The position numbers and the translations under genes were made by a program. Below, in pieces: positions 34,039 through 42,645 of a stretch of 42,706 bases of DNA (position 1 is its first letter; each line of letters begins with the position of its first letter). Source of the DNA: an uncultured Pirellulaceae bacterium. Lineage in GTDB: Bacteria; Planctomycetota; Planctomycetia; Pirellulales; Pirellulaceae. The notes under the pieces are model-generated. The model ran no database searches and had not been told where the DNA came from. It saw only the letters and a program-made list of their open reading frames with translations. The stretch lies in contig CALCJM010000073.1 in NCBI GenBank assembly GCA_937967505.1, positions 1 through 42,706 of the forward strand. The letters run 5' to 3'.

Positions 34039-35898
34039 TTAGTGAACCAGAATAAATTCGTTTGTATTGAGGATCACCCACCAGAGATCACTGAGCCCCT
34101 TTGCCAAGTCTCCATTGTTGGCGTTAACCAGTGATTTTGCCAACGCCAGTTCGTCGCGCGATGGCTTGCGGGACAGCCCTGCCATAAAAATTGCCTCGAC
34201 CATTTGTTTGGCAGACATCGCACTGCCGGCAACTTCGGCGACCAAACTTCCTTGGTTGACGCCGGTTGCCGCGCGGATCATTTCGCTATTGAACATCATC
34301 AATACTTGTGGGATCGAGCCATTGAAATTGGTGGCCTCGCCGCCTTCGTCATTTCCAAAGGCGCGATTGAACTGCTGCAGCCAGCGGTTCTTGATTCGCT
34401 CCTGCTCTTCCCATGAGGCAGTTTTTTGGGCACCGCCGGTGGTCACCAACAGCGATTCGTAAAGCTGTTCGGCCTGCATCTGACGGAGGTAGAAATGGGA
34501 AAAACGTGGGGACTCTCCCAGTAACGGATCGTCTGTTTTGTTGGTCCGGTTTTGCCTGCTGGAAAGCGCGTATGGTTTGCTTAACACGATCCATTGCAGC
34601 AATTGACGGTAGTTGAATTCGCTGTCACGAAACTCGCCGGCCAGGTATTCCAACAGGGACGGGTGAGTCGGGATATTGTGCGGCCCAAGGTCATCAATGG
34701 GACTGGTGAATCCGTAGCCAAGGAAATGCGCCCACGTGCGATTGACAATGGCTTTGGCAAAAAAAGGCGACGCAACGGTCAGGTCTGCAAATTTGGTTCG
34801 CCGATTAATTACACTGATGTCGCCACTTTTTTCAACCTCCGTGCCGTCAACAAACACCGGCCAGGCTGCCGCCACCAAACCGTTTCGCATCTCGTAATAG
34901 ATTTCGGCTTCGTCGAGATTGTTACCGTTTTCACCACGAAAATTGACATCATCAAGTGTAGCGACGGTGCCCATTCCCGACTGCATGCCAGCGCTGCGGG
35001 CACGAGACTGACGGAAAAACGCATTCATCTCCCAGTACTTTTTTTGTTTCCAGTCGTTGAAGGGGTGGTTGTGGCACTGCGTGCACTGCACCTGCAACCC
35101 CAAGAAAATGCGGCTGGTCGATGCGGTCGCCTGCGAGCCCTTTTCCTGATTGACTTTGTCGATCAGATAGTTGGTCGCACCGTTGAAGTTTTCTGTTCCG
35201 GGAGCGGTTGAACCGCTGGCCGAAATCAATTCATGGGCAAACTGATCGTAAGGCTTGCCGCGCGCAAAGGAGTCGCGCAGGTACTTTAACATCCCGTCCC
35301 GGTTGATCATCGATCCGTTGGCGTTGCCGCCGGTGCGCCCAATCAACAAATTGGACCAGATCGTGGTCCAGTTCCTAGCGAACTCTTCGGTATAGGCATC
35401 GTCATACAGCAACCGGTTAACCAACGCCTGTTTACGCGTGGCTCCTTTGTCGTCAAGGAATTGCTCGACCTCGTCGATGGAAGGAATGCGGCCAATCAAA
35501 TCCAAAAACACGCGCCGGCACCATTCAGAATTGGTGGCATCGCGCGAGGGTGTCAGTTGGTATGCGTCCCAGACCGCTTTGATCTGGGCGTCGATCTGGA
35601 CCACCTGAGCGGGGACGCTGACCGTTGGCGTTTTGTCGGCCATCGGATCGGATACCAGAGGCTCGGTGGCCAACGCACTGGCAATGCCAAACGACAACGT
35701 CGTAGCACCGACAAATATCAAAAAGAAAATTCGGCGAAGCCAAAGTGCAAGGATTGTGTCGGCCGACACCCCCGGCGCTTCGTCAGATTCCCGGGCCGGC
35801 GATACTAGGTTTCGGAGAGGATGGCCGGCGGGAGATTGGTTCAATGACTTGTTGGCCAACAGGAACAACGGGGACAAGGAGTGTCTCGACATCCGCAT
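34039..35898 (-). CDS. DUF1549/DUF1553 (PSCyt2-PSD1) protein
   Basis: A 619-residue planctomycete-specific protein. A membrane helix or uncleaved signal (RRIFFLIFVGATTLSFGIASALA) is followed by the DUF1549 domain: RRVFLDLIGRIPSIDEVEQFLDD, ALVNRLLYDDAYTEEFARNWTTIWSNLLIG and the CxxCH-bearing QCTQCHNHPFNDWKQKKYW. DUF1553 follows: NRTWAHFLGYGFTSPIDDLGPHNIPTHPSLLEYLA, LLQWIVLSKPYALSS, and FLRQMQAEQLYESLL-like YLRQMQAEQLYESLLVTTGG. The CTQCH could bind haem c. The start at 35898 is chosen for AGAAGGA located four to five bases upstream; the frame is open to 35970. The DUF1501 gene follows in the same direction. Confidence 0.9.
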   Translation of the reverse strand: MRMSRHSLSPLFLLANKSLNQSPAGHPLRNLVSPARESDEAPGVSADTILALWLRRIFFLIFVGATTLSFGIASALATEPLVSDPMADKTPTVSVPAQVVQIDAQIKAVWDAYQLTPSRDATNSEWCRRVFLDLIGRIPSIDEVEQFLDDKGATRKQALVNRLLYDDAYTEEFARNWTTIWSNLLIGRTGGNANGSMINRDGMLKYLRDSFARGKPYDQFAHELISASGSTAPGTENFNGATNYLIDKVNQEKGSQATASTSRIFLGLQVQCTQCHNHPFNDWKQKKYWEMNAFFRQSRARSAGMQSGMGTVATLDDVNFRGENGNNLDEAEIYYEMRNGLVAAAWPVFVDGTEVEKSGDISVINRRTKFADLTVASPFFAKAIVNRTWAHFLGYGFTSPIDDLGPHNIPTHPSLLEYLAGEFRDSEFNYRQLLQWIVLSKPYALSSRQNRTNKTDDPLLGESPRFSHFYLRQMQAEQLYESLLVTTGGAQKTASWEEQERIKNRWLQQFNRAFGNDEGGEATNFNGSIPQVLMMFNSEMIRAATGVNQGSLVAEVAGSAMSAKQMVEAIFMAGLSRKPSRDELALAKSLVNANNGDLAKGLSDLWWVILNTNEFILVH

Positions 35899-36140
35899 AA
35901 TATCCTTCTGTTCAGCGTTCAGAGGTTTGGTTTCCAGATTATACCCCACAGTCATCGGTTCTTCGTCCATGAAGCGCGCTCAAAACGGACTGGGATTGCA
36001 AAGTGGCCTGTTTCCGGGACGGACACAACATTGGTTCGGCTAACCGAAGCCTTGGAGAGCTGGAATTAATTGAGATCTTTTTTCAGGCAAACGTCTTCAA
36101 CGAAGCTTTGAGGCTCAAACACGCGCGAAGAAGTGTTCTT

Positions 36141-36177
36141 TTTTGCAACACATGTTCTATTTTAACGTGTTGCAAAA
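36141..36177. repeat. Perfect 11-bp inverted repeat next to the sRNA locus
   Basis: TTTTGCAACAC (36141-36151) and GTGTTGCAAAA (36167-36177) are exact reverse complements, separated by 15 bases. It lies directly behind the terminator of the candidate small RNA. It has no T-run in either direction, so it could be a regulator-binding site or an added hairpin of the read-through transcript. Confidence 0.6.
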
Positions 36178-36179
36178 TA

Positions 36180-36336
36180 AAACAGGCCGGTTAACTAAAT
36201 TCAGCTAACCGGCCTGTATTGGATAAACATCTTATAATAGCGACCTTGGCTGCCACTAAAAGCGACAACCAAGGTACTGCCTCGTCTCTATTCCGCTCTT
36301 CACTGCTTCCACAGTGAAGAACGAACCACTTCCGAA
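36180..36336 (-). ncRNA. Candidate sigma-54-dependent small RNA
   Basis: The segment lies between a sigma-54 promoter and a strong terminator, both on the minus strand, and has no credible reading frame. Twelve bases downstream of the -12 element places the start near 36336. The predicted transcript of about 155 nt contains a 9-bp hairpin TCTTCACTG/CAGTGAAGA (36297-36320, six-base loop), a second hairpin ACCTTGG/CCAAGGT (36243-36275) with further inner pairs, a single-stranded A/T-rich linker, and the 12-bp terminator hairpin with a T-rich tail. It is not a tRNA, 6S, tmRNA or RNase P pattern that I recognise. Function unknown; sigma-54 control suggests a nitrogen-, stress- or surface-related signal. 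Confidence 0.6.
36182..36217 (-). terminator. Terminator of the candidate small RNA
   Basis: ACAGGCCGGTTA (36182-36193) and TAACCGGCCTGT (36206-36217) form a perfect 12-bp stem. On the minus strand it is followed by TTTATTTTG. There is no T-run on the plus side, which fixes the direction. Confidence 0.85.
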
Positions 36337-36346
36337 AAAAGAGTAA

Positions 36347-36363
36347 TGCAATAGGTGTGCCAA
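36347..36363 (-). promoter_or_regulatory. Sigma-54 (RpoN) -24/-12 promoter
   Basis: The minus strand reads TTGGCACACCTATTGCA, matching the consensus TTGGCACG-N4-TTGCA except for A in place of G after GGCAC. The invariant GG and GC are exactly ten bases apart. A start near 36336 is expected. A short inverted repeat upstream (36407-36422) could serve as an enhancer site. Confidence 0.7.
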
Positions 36364-36406
36364 TTGATTGAAGAAAACTTTCTCGGTTCAGAAGCATACA
36401 TTGGGA

Positions 36407-36422
36407 GTTCGGTTTGCCGAAC
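36407..36422. promoter_or_regulatory. Inverted repeat, possible enhancer-binding site
   Basis: GTTCGG-TTTG-CCGAAC, a perfect 6-4-6 palindrome centred about 79 bp upstream of the predicted start of the small RNA. Sigma-54 activators usually bind such sites 70-150 bp upstream. The role is inferred from position only. Confidence 0.35.
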
Positions 36423-36684
36423 CTTATCGGGTCCCCGTCACAACCCTGCCGACTCTTGGCGCACGATGGCAAAAATATCTGTTTGTTTCCGCTGAGAGTT
36501 AAAGCGAGCCCTGCCGTTTCGGCGGCGTCGCAAGCAGCATGTGGCACGAAAGAAAAGAGCGCGTTTTTTTATTAGGGCGCGTTTTTTATCGGGGCGCAGT
36601 CTATTGAAATAAATGCCACGTCTACCGGGCGGGGGAGCAGAGTTGAGGGTTGCTTTGAAGGTCAGCGTGATCCACAATCACTCC

Positions 36685-36942
36685 ATGTCTGAAACCAACC
36701 GCCAACACACTGCCGCCGCACCCCGCAAGAAGCGCAAGTTTGTCTTTACGATCGGTTCGATGATGGTAATTGCGGTTGTCGTGGCCTTCACCGGGTTGCT
36801 GCTGGGGCGGATGGTGGTCGCCAGTCGATCTGAAGCCAGTGCCAGCGTAGGGTACTTTGCAATTGCTGCCGCGCTGGCCCCGTCGGCGGCGCTCGTCGGT
36901 GCCGGAACCGCCTTCCGCATCCTTCACTGGATACAGCGCTAA
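36685..36942 (+). CDS. Small membrane protein of unknown function
   Basis: An 85-residue protein starting at the ATG at 36685. A basic N-terminal stretch (APRKKRKFVF) leads into two predicted membrane segments, SMMVIAVVVAFTGLLLGRMVV and YFAIAAALAPSAALVGAGTAF. The latter is Gly/Ala-rich. No family is recognised. The frame is open to 36613, but that part contains GGGAEL-type sequence without coding character. It is on the same strand as the 1398-residue protein gene and ends 140 bp before it. The sRNA promoter is divergent from it. Confidence 0.5.
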   Translation: MSETNRQHTAAAPRKKRKFVFTIGSMMVIAVVVAFTGLLLGRMVVASRSEASASVGYFAIAAALAPSAALVGAGTAFRILHWIQR

Positions 36943-37082
36943 TAGGTCAGCGCACGAGGCGATATTGTCGGTCAGAGATTCTTCGAGCGGCAATGTGTTT
37001 TCGTTGGCTACCATCCCCTAGACCAAATTGCTTCTCATTTTTACCATGGTGCAAGGATAAACAAGCATTTGGATGGATTTAT

Positions 37083-40000
37083 ATGGCTCAGTCTCAACCA
37101 GAAACGCCAGTAGAGGAAGTGCTGGACAAGATTCTGGGCTACCTGAATTTTTCGTCCGGTCAGCACGATCCCAGATTCTTCGCCGATCTTGATTTCGTTT
37201 TCCGGCATTGTCTTGCCGTTGGTAGTACGGCGGCAGAACCGGATAACGCGCTCACCGGCACGCAGGCGAACGATCAGGATGCACTGGTTGATGCGGTAAC
37301 GCGCCTACTGCGTGACCGTCTGGCGGATTTAAAACAATCCAACGAGACGTTTCGTGATTCCACTCAGGTGGAGCATATTCTGAATTTGGTGTTCGAGGAT
37401 TTTCTGCCGGCCTATTTGCTGCATCATCGGGATTTGTTATTTCATCAGGACCGCGATTTTCTGTTCAACCCGTTTTTCACCGCCCGGGTGTTTGAGACCG
37501 TTATTGCCAAAGCGGCCGAAACCGACAGTCCGCACCAGATCATTGCCGGCAGCCTGTCACACTTGAACGACCATATTGGCCATCGCCCGGTGGCAACATT
37601 GACCGCGCAGAAGATCGAGCCCTATGAAAACGAATGGGTGCGACCCATTCCGATTTTCATCAAAGGGGCCGGAACCTGCCGAGGGCCGTACGAAGACCTA
37701 GCACGGATCGCCCTCGAGATCCTGCACGCAGCAGCCCCTGAGATTCTCCGGGCCGCCCAGTTTGCTCCCGACCACCTAGATGAACTGGCGATTGATCCAC
37801 GGTCATTTGACTTTGATCACCCTGTCAACAAACGTCCCAATCACCACTTCGGCACCTGGGACGAACACGTCGTGGATAATCGTGGTTACTTCACGCGCTT
37901 CATTGTGCACCAGGTGACGCTGGATTCGTTGCTACATCGCGTCGAAAAATTGTCCGGGCAAGACGGCTACGATCCGGATGAAACCCTGTTCGAGGCGGCC
38001 GCCGCGTTGGCCGGTACGATGCTAATGGGATCGGGGATCAGCGGCGGCGCTCCCGGAGCCTACGATTCCAACACCACGCTCGGTTCGCTGCTGCCCACGA
38101 TCGCCGGATATCGTGATACGTTTTATCAATCATTGATCCACCAAATCAAACCCGGTCATCGCCAACACCTCGAACAGGAGGCGCAGGTCAAAAAACAGAT
38201 TTTCGGTGGCGTCCGCCAACACTTAAACGCTCAATTGGCCGCCCGCCGTGCTTACCAATTGGTCAACTGTCGCCTCGCATCAATTTTTGCCCGCATGGGA
38301 TTCCCGGACGCTGCCAAAGAACAGTCCGACCTAGTCCCGGTGGCATCCGCGCGGATTATCTGTGAAATCGACTGCCTCTTAAGCGAAGCAAACCGCGCGA
38401 TCAAATCGGGGAAACTGGCCGCAGCGCTCAAACGTATCCCCGAGGTCAAACAGTTGCTCAAGCGCGGCATCCAGTGTGGTGCCATCGTTGATCCCTGGAA
38501 CATTATCGGATTCGACGGGAACTACAGCCTGTTCCCGGCGATCGAAAATTCTGTACGCGATCACCGCGCCTACGAGTTGGTCGATTTGGTCGAATGCATC
38601 ATGGCGATTTGTTCCAAACTGTGGAGCGAGGCCGCCGCACGGGACCAGACAGAGATTTCGTCAAAGATTCGCGAAGAATTTTCATCACTGGTCGATTGGT
38701 GGCGGCAATTCGCAGCCCATGAAGTGATGTCCATGGACGCGGTGGATGCGGTGGATATTTTCCAAGCGGCCGAACTCGTTGCCCAGGCCTTGCGACTCTG
38801 GCATCAGGGCGGTGCCGAAACCGGGGACATCAGTTTCTGGGCCGGGCACGCGGAACTGTTTGATTCCCCCAAAGCCTACACGCTGGTGATCGATTCCTTA
38901 ATCCAACGCAAGGATTACTCGACCGCCATGGCGTTGTTGATTCACTGGCTCAGCCAGGCCGGTGCGATCGGACTTCAACAGGCCGACAGTTCGTTTCACA
39001 ACCTAGCCTTTCGCTGGATCGTTGATCAAAAACGACTGCTGTTGGCCAATGGCGATGGTCAAAATGGCAACAACGGTTCTTCAACCGGCGACCAGGGCAG
39101 CGAGCGCGAATCATCCGAGACGATCTGGAACCGGATTGCCAAATTTTATGACTTTATCGAAGCCAATGCGGACCAGTATTGGGAGGTCCCCGAATTTAAT
39201 TTGAATCGCCAGTCAACGGATTCCACCAGCGGCGAGGATTTTGTCAGAGAGGTCAATCAACTGGACTTCGATGATGACGAAAGTGACCAGACATCCCTGT
39301 TTAGTGCGGCGTACGAAAATGTGACCTTCAGCGATTCTGCCGATGACGGGAACGAGGGCGAGATCTTTGACTCCGGCGGATCGTCCGATGAGGCGTTGGA
39401 GGCTGAAGCCGATCGCGTGATGGACCGTCTGGAGTTTTTGGGGACCGTGGCCAGTTACTGGCGGATCGCGGCCACGATCGCGCTGCCGGTAGACCGCGCC
39501 GATGGACCGCCGGTATTGGATGAACAGCTGGAACAGCATCTGAAGAAGCGGTTGGGCACGGTCGGGAACTGGCTGGACCAGGCAAAACGCAATTTTCAAA
39601 AACTGACAACACTCGGCGACACAATCAGCCGCTACCGGATTCCTCGCAACGGCGTCGATCAGGATTCGCTACTTCAGTATGACCAAAACCGGCTGTACAA
39701 GGAATCGTTGACCGACCAGGCGATCCTGACGTGTGTGGAAACCGAAAACGCCATGCGGACAATGGAGGCGGTCGTGCGGGCGATCGAGATCCTGCTGAAT
39801 CCGGATGATAACAGGATCGACCGCTTAACCGAATTTGGAGATGCCGACACGGAGAATCCGCAAACACCGCCGGATACCTCGCCTCGCGCGTTGATCGAAA
39901 CCTATGCAGGAATTTTGCTGAAAGATAACGATCGCATTGTGGCGGTATTCGACGAATTGAAGGACTACTTCATCAACCGCACCACGTTGTACGTACCACT

Positions 40001-41279
40001 ATCCAAAGGAGGGCGGCCGCGCGATATTGTCGATGCCCGGGTGACTCAGACGGCGATGCTGGATCTGATGCGTTCGTTCCCAGCAATCGGCCTGCTGACG
40101 CCGACGTTTGAGTTGACGCAAACGGCACTGGATATGGAACGCAACCAACCGCCGCTGCCGGGGGCGGTGACCGAGTACGACGAAATTTTTGAAATTGCGT
40201 TCACGTCGATGGTCGAATCGGTGATCGCTTCAACGGACCTGTACGAATCGTATTTGAGCGAGACGGGCCGGCCGGAAAAAGAGGTCACCGCGCAGAAGGA
40301 AAGCGTGCTGTTTGATTGTATCGAAATGCTGACCGAATCGATGCTGGTCCTGTGGCTCAAGCACAGCCAGACACTGCGGTTGAGTGTGATGGAGAAGATC
40401 CACAAGCAATCCGCAATGGCCGAGATCGTTGAATTCATCACCCAATACGGTGGCGAACTGTTTACACAAAACTTCCTGCATGTGGGAAACATCCGCGCGA
40501 TCCTGCACCAGGGGGTCGGCGACTGGCTGGTGCAGGTGCAAGAGTCTCATGACCCACCGGACCTCGCCCTGTTCAATGATTTGGGCACGCGTCTGCCGCT
40601 AAAAAAAGCTGTGCGGCACCTGACATTCGTGCTCGAGGGCGTGCTGGAAAGCTTCAACGAATATCGCGACTACAACACAACAACCACCCAGTCCGACAAA
40701 GGTGAGTTGCTGTACATGTTTTTCGAATTTCTGATTTTGCGAAGCCGTTACGACAGGGTTTGCTGGAATCTGAACCCGGTCGTGTGGGCACATCGTATTC
40801 TCGTCCGCCGCCAGCAAAGTTCCGTGGCACGGATGTGGCGAAAATCGCTGAAAATGCGGGTCGGTTCGGAGGCGGAACGTTACATCCAGATGCTGGATCA
40901 GTTACGCCACAAATATTCGATCCAGATGAATTCGGTTGGGCGTCGGATCGAGGGACGTTTTGGTTCAGAAATGCAAATCGACCGCTTGACCGCGCTGGTC
41001 AAACCGGCGATGACCGAAGAGATGACGGAATCGACCGCGAAAGCATTCCATTTGCTCAAGCAGGAGGCACAGACATTCTCGCGCACGACGATGGGCGTGG
41101 GGGTAGATCTGCCCGCGTGGCTGGCGTCGCTGGAAAATGAAGTGCAGCAGCGCCTGCTGCCGGTGAGATTGCGAACCCACCAAACATCGCAACACTGGGG
41201 GCAGAAGCGCGTCCTGCCGATCGCCGACCTGCGCGAGCAATTGGAAGATCTCCCTCGCCGCAATCCCGACGACGGGTAG
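37083..41279 (+). CDS. Large conserved-type cytoplasmic protein of unknown function
   Basis: A 1398-residue protein without signal peptide or membrane segment. It begins at the ATG at 37083 with GGATGG 7-12 bases upstream; the frame is open to 36993 without support. It is predicted to be nearly all alpha-helical, with leucine/alanine patterns and many aromatic pairs. The middle (about residues 720-790) is acidic and Ser/Asp-rich (DFDDDESDQTS, DDGNEGEIFDSGGSSDEALEAEADR) and looks like a flexible hinge between two helical halves. A late basic stretch (RRQQSSVARMWRKSLKMR) might contact nucleic acid or membrane. No catalytic motif was found by eye. Codon use is even along its whole length, so it is a real gene. 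It resembles the large helical hypothetical proteins found in planctomycetes. Confidence 0.75.
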   Translation: MAQSQPETPVEEVLDKILGYLNFSSGQHDPRFFADLDFVFRHCLAVGSTAAEPDNALTGTQANDQDALVDAVTRLLRDRLADLKQSNETFRDSTQVEHILNLVFEDFLPAYLLHHRDLLFHQDRDFLFNPFFTARVFETVIAKAAETDSPHQIIAGSLSHLNDHIGHRPVATLTAQKIEPYENEWVRPIPIFIKGAGTCRGPYEDLARIALEILHAAAPEILRAAQFAPDHLDELAIDPRSFDFDHPVNKRPNHHFGTWDEHVVDNRGYFTRFIVHQVTLDSLLHRVEKLSGQDGYDPDETLFEAAAALAGTMLMGSGISGGAPGAYDSNTTLGSLLPTIAGYRDTFYQSLIHQIKPGHRQHLEQEAQVKKQIFGGVRQHLNAQLAARRAYQLVNCRLASIFARMGFPDAAKEQSDLVPVASARIICEIDCLLSEANRAIKSGKLAAALKRIPEVKQLLKRGIQCGAIVDPWNIIGFDGNYSLFPAIENSVRDHRAYELVDLVECIMAICSKLWSEAAARDQTEISSKIREEFSSLVDWWRQFAAHEVMSMDAVDAVDIFQAAELVAQALRLWHQGGAETGDISFWAGHAELFDSPKAYTLVIDSLIQRKDYSTAMALLIHWLSQAGAIGLQQADSSFHNLAFRWIVDQKRLLLANGDGQNGNNGSSTGDQGSERESSETIWNRIAKFYDFIEANADQYWEVPEFNLNRQSTDSTSGEDFVREVNQLDFDDDESDQTSLFSAAYENVTFSDSADDGNEGEIFDSGGSSDEALEAEADRVMDRLEFLGTVASYWRIAATIALPVDRADGPPVLDEQLEQHLKKRLGTVGNWLDQAKRNFQKLTTLGDTISRYRIPRNGVDQDSLLQYDQNRLYKESLTDQAILTCVETENAMRTMEAVVRAIEILLNPDDNRIDRLTEFGDADTENPQTPPDTSPRALIETYAGILLKDNDRIVAVFDELKDYFINRTTLYVPLSKGGRPRDIVDARVTQTAMLDLMRSFPAIGLLTPTFELTQTALDMERNQPPLPGAVTEYDEIFEIAFTSMVESVIASTDLYESYLSETGRPEKEVTAQKESVLFDCIEMLTESMLVLWLKHSQTLRLSVMEKIHKQSAMAEIVEFITQYGGELFTQNFLHVGNIRAILHQGVGDWLVQVQESHDPPDLALFNDLGTRLPLKKAVRHLTFVLEGVLESFNEYRDYNTTTTQSDKGELLYMFFEFLILRSRYDRVCWNLNPVVWAHRILVRRQQSSVARMWRKSLKMRVGSEAERYIQMLDQLRHKYSIQMNSVGRRIEGRFGSEMQIDRLTALVKPAMTEEMTESTAKAFHLLKQEAQTFSRTTMGVGVDLPAWLASLENEVQQRLLPVRLRTHQTSQHWGQKRVLPIADLREQLEDLPRRNPDDG

Positions 41280-41563
41280 GCAGCCCGGCATCACCCAGCG
41301 GTGATAGTCTTCGGTGATAGTTAACGGGGAATATCGTGATTCGCATTTTTATTTCAGTCGCGAATCCGGTTGTACGTTTGAAAACACTATTGCCAGACTT
41401 TTGGCTTGTGCACGGCTAAGAGAAACCGCCAGCACAGTTTCGTGCGAATGTCCGATGGTTAAGAGCAGACGACCAATCACCATTGGTCGGCCTGACGTTC
41501 ACCGGAGGGAATTCACCGGACGATTCCCCAAATGCCGGTGAAATCTGTTTTCATGGAGGAAAC
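41280..41563. other. Gap before the small lipoprotein gene
   Basis: About 284 bp with no gene. No clear promoter was recognised, only a strong ribosome binding site at its end (GGAGG at 41555-41559). Confidence 0.4.
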
Positions 41564-42004
41564 ATGTTTCGTTCTATTAAGTTTAGTTTTACTGTTGGCG
41601 CCGCTATTTTGGTCGCCGCCCCCGGCTGCTGTTTGCCGAACCTGCTGTGCAGCCATGCGTCATCTTCCGAAGAGATCATTATTGGCGATTATGCGGGAGA
41701 GATTGTCGATGACTATTCGGTGGTTTCATCGGATTGTGGCTGCAGTTGCGATGCCGGTGGCGTCGGTGTGGCGGGCCCGGGAGTCGCCAGCGAAGTGGGC
41801 GCGATGGAACTCTCGATCGAAGACGATGGAGACGAAATCAGCTCATTTGACATAGACACTTACCCAAGCGTCGCTCAACCCACCCCTGCTGATTCCCAGA
41901 AACTGGAAGTTGCCGACGCCCAGAAGGTTGCCGACGCGGTTCAACCTCCGGCCGCTCTCGAAAAACCGGATGAAAAGTCTCTGCCGAGTAACTTTTTGCC
42001 GTAG
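41564..42004 (+). CDS. Small lipoprotein of unknown function
   Basis: A 146-residue protein starting at the ATG at 41564, with GGAGG five bases upstream, an excellent ribosome binding site. The signal MFRSIKFSFTVGAAILVAAPGCC ends in a lipobox-like AAPGC, with Cys22 or Cys23 as the lipid anchor. The following residues hold more cysteines (CCLPNLLCSHASS, SDCGCSCDAGG) and then an acidic region (ELSIEDDGDEISSFDIDTYPS) and a repeat-like tail VADAQKVADAVQPPAALEKPDEK. This is a surface-exposed protein without recognised family. It is similar in style, not sequence, to the Cys-rich protein at 5462. Confidence 0.6.
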   Translation: MFRSIKFSFTVGAAILVAAPGCCLPNLLCSHASSSEEIIIGDYAGEIVDDYSVVSSDCGCSCDAGGVGVAGPGVASEVGAMELSIEDDGDEISSFDIDTYPSVAQPTPADSQKLEVADAQKVADAVQPPAALEKPDEKSLPSNFLP

Positions 42005-42181
42005 TTCTTTCTTTTCATGTATCCAATGTGCCTACCGGTCAATTCAAGAGACGGATCTCGTTTGACCAACTCTATTCCTTGTTGAAAAAAGTTCTCTCAT
42101 CCAAACTGTTCAATAAAACTCCCGGCACGAAAGAATCGCCGGTTCAGCCAGATATGGGTTAGACGGCTGAACCCAATCACC

Positions 42182-42233
42182 GCCGCCTGTCCGCCAGCAC
42201 TCACTCCATGCTGGACCGCACAGGCGGCTTTTT
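42182..42233 (+). terminator. Rho-independent terminator
   Basis: GCCGCCTGT (42182-42190) pairs with ACAGGCGGC (42220-42228), with an inner stem CCAGCA/TGCTGG (42194-42214), followed by TTTTT. It lies 178 bp after the lipoprotein stop, leaving either a long 3' leader or an unrecognised short transcript in front of it. Confidence 0.75.
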
Positions 42234-42645
42234 CGTGTCGCAATCCGTAACCGCCTCTCTCCGAGACACGATCCTCCAGCGCATCTTTGGCGCTGGAAAT
42301 TTCTGACCGCGGGAAATCTAACCGGAGCCCCACGACACGACGCACGAAAAACGAACCGCAAGGCTGACAATGGAATCTTAAAGATGCAAGGCTCGTTTCT
42401 TTTCCCCCGCGCTTGATATTTCCAATATTTCTTTCGCCCATTTTCATCGCAACAACTCCAATTCAAAATTCCAATTCGCGCTGAACTAAAACAGAACGAA
42501 ATACTATTTTGAAAAAATTAGTTTGGATTGCTTGCAAAGCGCATTGGGTCTGATATAAAAATCTCCGAAGGCGGTCGTCGCACATCAGCGCGTCAGCCAG
42601 TTTCATCGCAGTTCTTGCGATGATGACAATTTCTCTTGTCGTTGC

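Noticed and set aside
36191..36547. Minus-strand frame of 118 codons across the small-RNA locus.
   Set aside because: It spans the sigma-54 promoter and ends in the terminator hairpin; its sequence shows no domain and its start lies upstream of the promoter.
42097..42466. Two overlapping minus-strand frames at the right end.
   Set aside because: They run through the plus-strand terminator hairpin and have no coding pattern.
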